From NCBI GenBank assembly GCA_029974875.1, contig JARKQP010000049.1, forward strand, positions 1 to 11,929: 11,929 nt of DNA. The letters run 5' to 3'. This document shows positions 1 to 5,393 of this stretch, piece by piece. The notes under the pieces were generated by a model, which searched no databases, was not told where the DNA came from, and saw nothing but the letters and a program-made list of their open reading frames with translations. Numbering within the stretch: position 1 is the stretch's first letter; every line of letters starts with the position of its first letter. Position numbers and translations under genes: made by a program. The stretch comes from Mobilitalea sp. (GTDB taxonomy: Bacteria > Bacillota_A > Clostridia > Lachnospirales > Lachnospiraceae).

Positions 1-55
1 AAAAAAAATATCTCAGGGAGCCTCTGCCAGAAGCTGACTTGAGATATTTTTTTTT
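1..55 (-). terminator. Bidirectional intrinsic terminator downstream of cbiK
   Basis: Positions 1-15 and 40-54 form a perfect 15-bp inverted repeat (arms read A8-TATCTCA and TGAGATA-T8) around a 24-nt loop. A run of A at 1-8 becomes a U8 tract in the leftward cbiK transcript, and T47-T55 gives a U9 tract to any rightward transcript arriving from outside the window. The hairpin lies about 30 nt past the cbiK stop codon. It is therefore the likely end of the cbiK transcript and may be shared with a convergent gene to the left. Confidence 0.9.
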
Positions 56-84
56 ACTTTCTATGAATCTATTTTCCTATCCGG

Positions 85-957
85 TTATTTTTTATCTGCC
101 ATAACGGTATCAATGCGCTCTACGAACATGCGGCGGATCGCATCATACTCGCCAAGGCCCTTGAGGACGCATTTTACTTCATAGCCCTCTTCCTCAAAGG
201 CTCTTTTCCAGGAGCCTTCCTCTTCCCCGGCCATATCATTATTTGCATGGTCGCCGGCGACAATCATAAGGGGATATAATACAACTTTTTTTACTTTATG
301 GGCTGTAACCTGTCTTTTAACGGTATCCAAATCAGGGTAGCTCTCTACCGTTCCGATAAAAATATTATGGTAGCCCATGTCCTTCATCCGGTAATCCAGT
401 GCCGCATAGGCAGAATTTGCAAAGTGGTCGGTACCGTGACCCATTAGTACAACGGCGGTGTCCTCCCGGTTGGTTTCCGGAACCTCCGCTGTAACAGCCT
501 TTGCCAGCCTGGTATAATCCTCCTCAGAGGTAAGAAGCGGGGAGCCAAGATAAAGGGCTTCAAAGCTGCCCTTATAAGGCTCAACCAGGGAGAGCATTTC
601 CTCATACTCATAGCCGTTCATTACGTGGGTGGGCTGTACGATTACAGTACCATAGCCTTCAAGCACCAGATTGCACATGGCTTCATCCACGTTATCAATC
701 TTTATGCCGTCACGCGTTTTAAGCTTGTTAATGACCATCCGGCTTGTAAAAGCACGCTTTACCGCATAATCCGGGTAGGCTAAGGAGACGGCTTTTTCTA
801 TGGCACCGATTGTCTTTTCCCGGTTGTCATTATAGCTGGTTCCAAAGCTGACCACTAGGATGGCCTTCTTTGCCGGATTTCCCTTAGCTGCCGACGGGAT
901 ATTTGCAGCCGGCTCTGGCTGACAGACGGTTATTTGTGATGCATATTCTTTTGTCAT
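85..957 (-). CDS. cbiK: Sirohydrochlorin cobaltochelatase CbiK
   Basis: This is the class II chelatase that inserts Co(II) into sirohydrochlorin (factor II), the committed step of the anaerobic cobalamin pathway. The 290-residue protein has the family landmarks: ILVVSFGTS at residues 33-41, THVMNGYEYEEM at 110-121, GHGTDH at 173-178, GTVESYPD at 202-209 and GDHANNDMAG at 235-244. His174, Glu205 and His237 fit the metal-binding/catalytic His, Glu and His of Salmonella CbiK with an offset of about 30. I chose the ATG at 957 over the ATG at 969, because the upstream ATG overlaps the GGAGGT Shine-Dalgarno that serves the second one. Compared with Salmonella CbiK (about 264 aa) there is an extra polar N-terminal segment of roughly 28 residues with no hydrophobic core, so it is not an export signal like that of periplasmic CbiK proteins. 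The gene is divergent from the cbi operon and has its own promoter. Function is near certain; the role of the N-terminal extension is unknown. Confidence 0.97.
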   Translation of the reverse strand: MTKEYASQITVCQPEPAANIPSAAKGNPAKKAILVVSFGTSYNDNREKTIGAIEKAVSLAYPDYAVKRAFTSRMVINKLKTRDGIKIDNVDEAMCNLVLEGYGTVIVQPTHVMNGYEYEEMLSLVEPYKGSFEALYLGSPLLTSEEDYTRLAKAVTAEVPETNREDTAVVLMGHGTDHFANSAYAALDYRMKDMGYHNIFIGTVESYPDLDTVKRQVTAHKVKKVVLYPLMIVAGDHANNDMAGEEEGSWKRAFEEEGYEVKCVLKGLGEYDAIRRMFVERIDTVMADKK

Positions 958-1002
958 AATTACCTCCATAAATCTATATCTACGACTTGATATACTTAGA
1001 CG

Positions 1003-1031
1003 ATTATATTTTTTGCTGTGATAAATGTCAA
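1003..1031 (-). promoter_or_regulatory. Consensus sigma-A promoter for cbiK
   Basis: Read on the minus strand, TTGACA (1031-1026) is followed by a 17-nt spacer and TATAAT (1008-1003), an exact match to the housekeeping consensus in both boxes and in spacing. Transcription should start near 996, leaving a leader of only about 40 nt before the cbiK ATG at 957. That is too short for a cobalamin riboswitch. The sequence predicts strong transcription of cbiK that is not controlled by the riboswitch on the divergent transcript. Confidence 0.85.
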
Positions 1032-1091
1032 GATGAACTTAAAATTTTAACTGGATATCATGCAAATTGCCAAATATGGATAAATGGAATC

Positions 1092-1120
1092 TTGACAGCG
1101 GAAGTCGATATTGTTAATAT
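1092..1120 (+). promoter_or_regulatory. Promoter of the cbiD-cbiL operon
   Basis: TTGACA (1092-1097) is separated by 17 nt from TAATAT (1115-1120), a perfect -35 with a four-of-six -10. The predicted start, about 1127, falls just before the P1 stem of the riboswitch at 1130, which is where a riboswitch promoter should be. The -35 box lies about 60 bp from the -35 box of the divergent cbiK promoter. Confidence 0.75.
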
Positions 1121-1129
1121 GGATATGGA

Positions 1130-1310
1130 GTTCAGGTTCCCATACCTGCCAGCCGGGATATGGGATGAAAAGGGAATGCGGTGAGAATCCGCAGCAATCC
1201 CATTGCTGTATTTACGGAGTACATTTTCAGGATTGGAAGGAATCGGCCACTGGTAACACTGGGAAGGCGAAAATGTATCAGGATGTATAAGTCAGAATAC
1301 CTGCCTGAAC
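1130..1310 (+). promoter_or_regulatory. Cobalamin (B12) riboswitch aptamer
   Basis: The segment carries the conserved pieces of the AdoCbl-type aptamer in order. There is a closing P1 stem GTTCAGG (1130-1136) with CCTGAAC (1304-1310). The core AAAAGGGAATGCGGTGAGAATCC lies at 1168-1190, a GCCACTG segment at 1246-1252, and a GGGAAGGCG segment at 1261-1269. The B12 box AGTCAGAATACCTGCC is at 1290-1305. Its position just after a promoter and upstream of cbiD indicates feedback repression of the whole cbi operon by adenosylcobalamin or a related corrinoid. Reading frames that cross this region are not genes. I infer the expression platform from the sequence downstream, described separately. Confidence 0.95.
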
Positions 1311-1361
1311 TTGTCAATGGCAATTCTGTGAGGACGGAATATGTTATATTTATTTTGAGTG

Positions 1362-1391
1362 GGCAGGTATATGTGGTTTTTGATACCTTTT
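1362..1391 (+). terminator. Likely switchable hairpin of the riboswitch expression platform
   Basis: AGGTAT (1365-1370) can pair with ATACCT (1383-1388) across a 12-nt loop, followed by a short U tract (1388-1391). The overlapping GGCAGGTAT (1362-1370) is exactly complementary to ATACCTGCC (1297-1305), the 3' part of the B12 box. The two pairings are mutually exclusive, which is the logic of a terminator/antiterminator switch. The stem is short and the U tract weak, so termination here may be partial or the element may work with the second hairpin downstream. Confidence 0.5.
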
Positions 1392-1421
1392 ACGCATTAC
1401 ACAGTAGATATAAATGATTTC

Positions 1422-1459
1422 AATAGCCTTATAGTTGCTGACAACTAGGGGCTATTTTT
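1422..1459 (+). terminator. Second terminator-like hairpin in the cbi leader
   Basis: AATAGCC (1422-1428) pairs with GGCTATT (1450-1456), and TAGTTG (1432-1437) pairs with CAACTA (1442-1447) around a CTGA loop. Two possible U-G pairs and one bulged A join the two stems, and the hairpin runs into T1455-T1459. This looks like a rho-independent terminator placed after the riboswitch and before cbiD. It may be the main OFF hairpin of the leader, but I found no simple antiterminator partner for its left arm. Confidence 0.6.
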
Positions 1460-1471
1460 GTGTCCCTGTTT

Positions 1472-1597
1472 GTTTGGGCTGTCGTTATTGTTTGGGCTGC
1501 TGCCATCGTTTGGGCTGTCGTCATTGTTTAGGCTGCTGCCATTGTTTGGGCTGCTCTCATTATTCGTGTTACTGTTCTTGTTTGGGTTACTGTCATT
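1472..1597 (+). repeat. Seven tandem 18-bp repeats in the cbi operon leader
   Basis: Seven consecutive 18-bp units start at 1472, 1490, 1508, 1526, 1544, 1562 and 1580, with a consensus near GTTTGGGCTGCTGTCATT. Units 1 and 3 (GTCGT core) alternate with units 2 and 4 (GCTGCC core), which suggests a 36-bp duplication. Unit 6 has diverged most. There are no spacers, so this is not a CRISPR array. The array ends just before the cbiD Shine-Dalgarno (GGAGG, 1603-1607). Because 18 is divisible by three, all frames keep a periodic code: VWAVVI-like, FGLLSL-like and LGCCHC-like hexapeptides on the plus strand and Ser/Pro/Asn/Asp hexapeptides on the minus strand. No function is established. Between about 1311 and 1615 I see only the two hairpins and this array. 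Confidence 0.9.
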
Positions 1598-1615
1598 GAG
1601 GCGGAGGTAGCTGTA

Positions 1616-2740
1616 GTGGATGAATATATTATAAAAAATAATAAAAAGCTTAGGCTGGGTTATACCACCGGCTCCTGTGCCGCAGCTGCAGCCAAAGCAG
1701 CCGTCAGGATGCTGCTGGAGCACAGGAGGGTGGATTCCATATCGCTTATGACACCGAAGGGCATCCTTTTAAATCTAAAGGTGCTGGAGGCCGAAGTGAC
1801 TTTGGAGATGGCAAGCTGCGGGATCAGGAAGGACGCCGGAGATGACCCGGATGTTACAGACGGGATTATGGTCTACGCACTTGCCAGGAAGTGCATTGAG
1901 CCGGGGGTCATCCTGGAGGGCGGCCCGGGAGTCGGCAGAGTGACCAAAAAGGGCTTGGAGCAGGAGCCTGGGGAAGCCGCCATTAACAAGGTTCCAAGAA
2001 GGATGATCCGGGAAGCGGTTTTAGAGATTATGGAGGATCTTGACTATCCAGGCGGAATGAGGATAACCATCTCAATTCCGGAGGGAGTGGAGATTGCAAA
2101 GAAAACCTTTAATCCAAGGCTTGGAATTGAGGGAGGAATTTCGATCCTGGGAACCACCGGTATTGTGGAGCCCATGAGTGAAGATGCCATCAAGGAAACC
2201 ATCCACCTTGAGATTAAGCTCCTTCGGGCATCGGGAAAGAAATATATGCTATGTACGCCGGGAAATTACGGGGTAGATTTTGCAAGGGAGACCTTAGGGT
2301 TAGATCTGGAGCATGCGGTAAAATGCAGCAATTATGTGGGAGATACCATCGATTATGCGGTGGTGGAGGAGCTTGACGGTGTATTGCTGGTCGGACATAT
2401 CGGAAAGCTTGTGAAGCTGGCAGCGGGTATTATGAATACCCATTCCAGACAGGCGGATGGGCGTATGGAAATACTGACCGCCTATACGGCAATGGCGGGA
2501 GGGGATACGGAGCTGCTTAAAAGGCTTATGACGGCCATTACAACGGAAGAGGCCCTGGAATATATCGGGGAAAAGGGACTGCTGGAGGACACAATGGAGC
2601 TTATCCTGGAACGGATGCTTTATTATCTGGACAAGCGGGCTTATGATAAGCTGAAGCTGGGAGTGATCACCTTTTCCAACCAATTGGGACTACTGGGAAA
2701 AACGAAAGGAGTGGAGGAGCTTTTATGGTACATTTCGTAG
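1616..2740 (+). CDS. cbiD: Cobalt-precorrin-5B C1-methyltransferase CbiD
   Basis: CbiD methylates C1 of cobalt-precorrin-5B with SAM to give cobalt-precorrin-6A after the deacetylation step of CbiG. The 374-residue protein opens with the family signature LRLGYTTGSCAAAAAKAA (residues 12-29) and carries further typical blocks such as KVPRRMIREAV and CTPGNYGVDFARETLG. Its length is normal for CbiD. The start is GTG at 1616, with GGAGG at 1603-1607 and an 8-nt spacer. The ATG at 1620 is out of frame and hits a stop within a few codons. It is the first gene after the riboswitch leader, and its last 16 bases overlap the start of cbiF, which indicates translational coupling. Its frame remains open upstream into the 18-bp repeats as far as a TAG at 1529, but no good start lies there. 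Confidence 0.97.
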   Translation: MDEYIIKNNKKLRLGYTTGSCAAAAAKAAVRMLLEHRRVDSISLMTPKGILLNLKVLEAEVTLEMASCGIRKDAGDDPDVTDGIMVYALARKCIEPGVILEGGPGVGRVTKKGLEQEPGEAAINKVPRRMIREAVLEIMEDLDYPGGMRITISIPEGVEIAKKTFNPRLGIEGGISILGTTGIVEPMSEDAIKETIHLEIKLLRASGKKYMLCTPGNYGVDFARETLGLDLEHAVKCSNYVGDTIDYAVVEELDGVLLVGHIGKLVKLAAGIMNTHSRQADGRMEILTAYTAMAGGDTELLKRLMTAITTEEALEYIGEKGLLEDTMELILERMLYYLDKRAYDKLKLGVITFSNQLGLLGKTKGVEELLWYIS

Positions 2741-3483
2741 GAGCCGGTTCAGGAGCAGAGGATTTGATAACGGTAAGGGGATTTAAGCTGCTGCAGGAGG
2801 CAGATGTAATCATCTATGCCGGTTCTCTGGTGAATCCGGACTTGTTAAAGAACAAAAAGGAGAGCTGTAAGGTCCACAACAGCGCCTATATGACCTTGCA
2901 GGAGGTTATCCAGGTTATGAAGGAGGCAGAAGAGGAAGGGCTGGTGACGGTGCGCCTTCATACAGGGGATCCCTGTTTATACGGTGCCATCCATGAACAG
3001 ATGGAGCTGCTTAAGGAACTGGGGATAGCCTATGATGTCTGCCCCGGTGTCAGCTCCTTTTGCGGAGCAGCATCAGCGCTGAATCTGGAATATACCTTAC
3101 CGGACGTGTCACAGAGCGTTATTATTACGCGGATGGCAGGAAGGACCCAGGTTCCGGAGAAGGAAAGCATAAGCTCCTTTGCCGCGCACCGGGCAACCAT
3201 GGTAATATTTTTAAGCACCGGCTTATTGAAAGAGCTGTCGGAGCAGCTGATAGAAGGAGGTTATCCTAAGGATACCCCTGCGGCGATTGTCTATAAGGCG
3301 ACCTGGGCGGATGAGAAGAAGTTTATCTGTACCATTGAAGCCCTGGAGCAGACAGCGAGGGATAATCAGATCACGAAAACAGCACTCATTATTGTCGGGG
3401 ATGTGATCTCACCGACGGATTATAGAAACTCTGAGCTTTATAACCCTGCATTTTCAACAGAATTCAGGAAGGCATCGGAGTAG
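2725..3483 (+). CDS. cbiF: Cobalt-precorrin-4 C11-methyltransferase CbiF
   Basis: CbiF is a SAM-dependent tetrapyrrole methylase that methylates C11 of cobalt-precorrin-4 to give cobalt-precorrin-5A. The 252-residue protein has the uroporphyrin-III C-methyltransferase-like fold signatures: VGAGSG at residues 5-10, YAGSLVNPDLL at 31-41 (a CbiF/CobM hallmark), HTGDPCLYGA at 79-88, CPGVSSF at 106-112 and TRMAGRTQVPE at 135-145. These separate it from CbiL, CbiH and CbiE in the same operon. The ATG at 2725 lies inside the end of cbiD, with GGAGGAG just upstream (2713-2719). The gene for the next enzyme, cbiG, starts 11 bp after its stop. Confidence 0.97.
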   Translation: MVHFVGAGSGAEDLITVRGFKLLQEADVIIYAGSLVNPDLLKNKKESCKVHNSAYMTLQEVIQVMKEAEEEGLVTVRLHTGDPCLYGAIHEQMELLKELGIAYDVCPGVSSFCGAASALNLEYTLPDVSQSVIITRMAGRTQVPEKESISSFAAHRATMVIFLSTGLLKELSEQLIEGGYPKDTPAAIVYKATWADEKKFICTIEALEQTARDNQITKTALIIVGDVISPTDYRNSELYNPAFSTEFRKASE

Positions 3484-3494
3484 GAAGAGGTGCC

Positions 3495-4550
3495 ATGGAA
3501 AAGATAAGCATCATCAGCTTTACCGGAAATGGGACAAGGCTGTGCAGTACGGTAGTCTCTGAATTAAAGACCCTTGGTTATGAAGTAAATGCTTATGCAA
3601 TGGAGGCCCATATGAAAGAGCCGGGGATCTGTCCGTCCATCCGTCCATTAAAAGGGAAGCTCCAGGAGTGGACAGGGGAACAGTTTCAGGACGCGGATGC
3701 AATCATATACATTGGAGCGGTAGGAATTGCAGTCAGGGCAATTGCACCCTTTGTAAAGGATAAGACAACAGATCCGGCAGTCATCGTAATTGATGAAAAA
3801 GCCAGGTTTGTCATTCCGGTCCTATCAGGGCATATCGGCGGTGCCAATGAGCTGGCCGGTGAGCTTTCCCTGAGCCTTAATTCGATGCCGGTGATTACAA
3901 CGGCTACAGACCTTAACCAGCTGTTTGCAGTAGATGTATTTGCCGTAAAAAATAATTTATTTATTTCCAGTATGGATTATGCAAAGAGAATTTCAGCAGC
4001 TTTACTCAGACATGAGAAGATAGGCCTTGCCAGCGATTTTGAGATAAAGGGCATCCTTCCGGAGCAAATTACACCGGAGCTACAGCAGGAGTACGGGATC
4101 TGCATTTCCCTGAGTGAAAAAAGCCAGCCTTTTGCGAAAACCCTGAACCTGATTCCGAGGGTCATCACCCTGGGTATCGGCTGCAGGAAGGGAAAAACTC
4201 TGGAGGAAATAGAGCAGGCGGTATTTGAGGTGCTGGAGCGGCAGGATATTTCCATCCATGCGGTACGGAATGTGGCTTCCATCGACCTGAAAAAGGAAGA
4301 AAGGGGCTTGGTGGATTTTTGCAGGAAATATGGCCTGGAGTTTCAGACCTATTCCTCCGGACAATTAGAAGCAGTTTCGGGAAGCTTTTTAGAATCCGAG
4401 TATGTAAAAAAGGTTACAGGCACCGGTAATGTGTGTGAAAGGGCGGCCATCCTCGGAAGCAGCTATGGGCGGATGGTACAGGAAAAGACAGCAAGGGACG
4501 GGGTAACCGTCAGTATGGCAAGAAGGGGACAGGTGATTTACATTGAATAA
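3495..4550 (+). CDS. cbiG: Cobalt-precorrin-5A hydrolase CbiG
   Basis: CbiG opens the delta-lactone of cobalt-precorrin-5A and releases the two-carbon fragment (C20 and its methyl) as acetaldehyde, giving cobalt-precorrin-5B. The 351-residue protein shows the N-terminal domain motif GAVGIAVRAIAPFVKDKTTD (residues 74-93) with SGHIGGANELA (111-121), a variable middle section, and the C-terminal CbiG domain beginning at LGIGCRKGKTLEE (226-238) and ending near VTGTGNVCERAA (307-318). The length is typical for a stand-alone CbiG not fused to a methyltransferase. The start is ATG at 3495 behind GGAAGAGGTG. The stop overlaps the cbiH start by 8 bp. Confidence 0.96.
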   Translation: MEKISIISFTGNGTRLCSTVVSELKTLGYEVNAYAMEAHMKEPGICPSIRPLKGKLQEWTGEQFQDADAIIYIGAVGIAVRAIAPFVKDKTTDPAVIVIDEKARFVIPVLSGHIGGANELAGELSLSLNSMPVITTATDLNQLFAVDVFAVKNNLFISSMDYAKRISAALLRHEKIGLASDFEIKGILPEQITPELQQEYGICISLSEKSQPFAKTLNLIPRVITLGIGCRKGKTLEEIEQAVFEVLERQDISIHAVRNVASIDLKKEERGLVDFCRKYGLEFQTYSSGQLEAVSGSFLESEYVKKVTGTGNVCERAAILGSSYGRMVQEKTARDGVTVSMARRGQVIYIE

Positions 4551-5280
4551 ATTATACGTGATCGGAATCGGTCCGGGTGAATATGAGCAGATGACAATTA
4601 AAGCGGTAAAAGCGATGGAAATGAGCGATACCATCATTGGATATACGGTATATGTTGACCTGGTAAAGGAGCATTTTCCAGATAAGAAATTCATGACTAC
4701 CCCAATGAAGAGGGAGGTGGAGCGTTGTATCCAGGCATTTGAGGAAGCAGGTACCGGCAGGACGGTTTCCATGATCTGCAGCGGGGACGCAGGAGTATAC
4801 GGTATGTCAGGGCTTATTCTGGAGCTGGGGGCAAAATATCCTGGGACTAAGGTGGAGCTTATACCCGGGGTTACTGCGGCCTTGGCAGGAGGAAGCGTAC
4901 TGGGAGCTCCGCTGATGCATGATTTTGCGGTAATCAGCTTAAGCGACCTGCTGACACCCTGGGAAAAGATTGAGAAAAGGCTGGAATGTGCCGCGTCGGC
5001 AGATCTTGCCATCTGCCTATATAATCCCTCCAGCAAGAAGCGTTCGGATTATCTGCAGAAGGCTTGTGATATTATCCTTAAGTTTGCAGGGGAGGATACG
5101 GTGTGCGGAATTGTTGCCAATATCGGAAGAGAAGGGGAAGAGGGAAGAATCTTATCCTTACGGGAATTACGGGATACACCGGTGGATATGTTTACAACGG
5201 TATTTATCGGCAACTCCCAGACCAAGAAAATCGATGGATATATGGTTACTCCAAGAGGCTATGAGATCGTAGGCAGTTGA
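4543..5280 (+). CDS. cbiH: Cobalt-precorrin-3 C17-methyltransferase CbiH
   Basis: CbiH methylates C17 and drives ring contraction of cobalt-precorrin-3 to give cobalt-precorrin-4, without oxygen. The 245-residue protein has YVIGIGPGE at residues 5-13, GYTVYVDLV at 33-41, CSGDAGVYGMSGL at 79-91, IPGVTAALAGGSVLGAPLMHDF at 107-128 and ISLSDLLTPWE at 131-141, followed by YNPSSKKR (160-167). These are characteristic of the CobJ/CbiH branch of tetrapyrrole methylases. Translation begins at a TTG (4543) that overlaps the end of cbiG, with AGGTG at 4531-4535 as a likely ribosome site, so it is probably coupled to cbiG. The following gap of 113 bp holds a stem-loop. Confidence 0.96.
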   Translation: MNKLYVIGIGPGEYEQMTIKAVKAMEMSDTIIGYTVYVDLVKEHFPDKKFMTTPMKREVERCIQAFEEAGTGRTVSMICSGDAGVYGMSGLILELGAKYPGTKVELIPGVTAALAGGSVLGAPLMHDFAVISLSDLLTPWEKIEKRLECAASADLAICLYNPSSKKRSDYLQKACDIILKFAGEDTVCGIVANIGREGEEGRILSLRELRDTPVDMFTTVFIGNSQTKKIDGYMVTPRGYEIVGS

Positions 5281-5337
5281 GAAACGGGATAGCTGGTGAA
5301 AGTTTTAAATTTCGCAATTACCATATGAGTTAGGAAG

Positions 5338-5367
5338 TGCCTGAAAACTGTGAGTGGCTTTCAGGCA
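5338..5367 (+). other. Intercistronic stem-loop between cbiH and cbiJET
   Basis: TGCCTGAAA (5338-5346) and TTTCAGGCA (5359-5367) form a perfect 9-bp stem with a 12-nt loop. No U tract follows, so it is not a standard terminator. It sits about 25 bp upstream of the cbiJET start codon and could affect mRNA processing or stability, or translation. This role is inference. Its position also argues against a GTG start at 5337, which would lie inside the stem. Confidence 0.6.
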
Positions 5368-5393
5368 TTCCCCCGAAAGTAAGGAAGGTGCAC

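Noticed and set aside
987..1417. Two plus-strand open frames (987-1184 and 1181-1417) upstream of cbiD
   Set aside because: They span the cbi promoter and the cobalamin riboswitch, resemble no family I know, and have no convincing ribosome sites.
1472..1597. CRISPR-like repeat array
   Set aside because: The 18-bp units are directly adjacent with no spacers, and no cas genes are present.
1445..1723. Minus-strand frame of 92 codons rich in Ser, Asn, Pro and Asp
   Set aside because: Its low-complexity part is the complement of the 18-bp repeats and its start lies inside cbiD. I see no promoter or ribosome site for it, so it is most likely a shadow.
4389..5036. 215-codon minus-strand frame opposite cbiG and cbiH
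   Set aside because: It lies opposite well-supported genes, lacks family motifs and is explained by codon bias of the genuine strand.
5337..5393. Longer GTG start for the cbiJET fusion
   Set aside because: The GTG lies at the base of a stem-loop, and the ATG at 5394 with AAGGAAGGTG begins directly at the CbiJ core.
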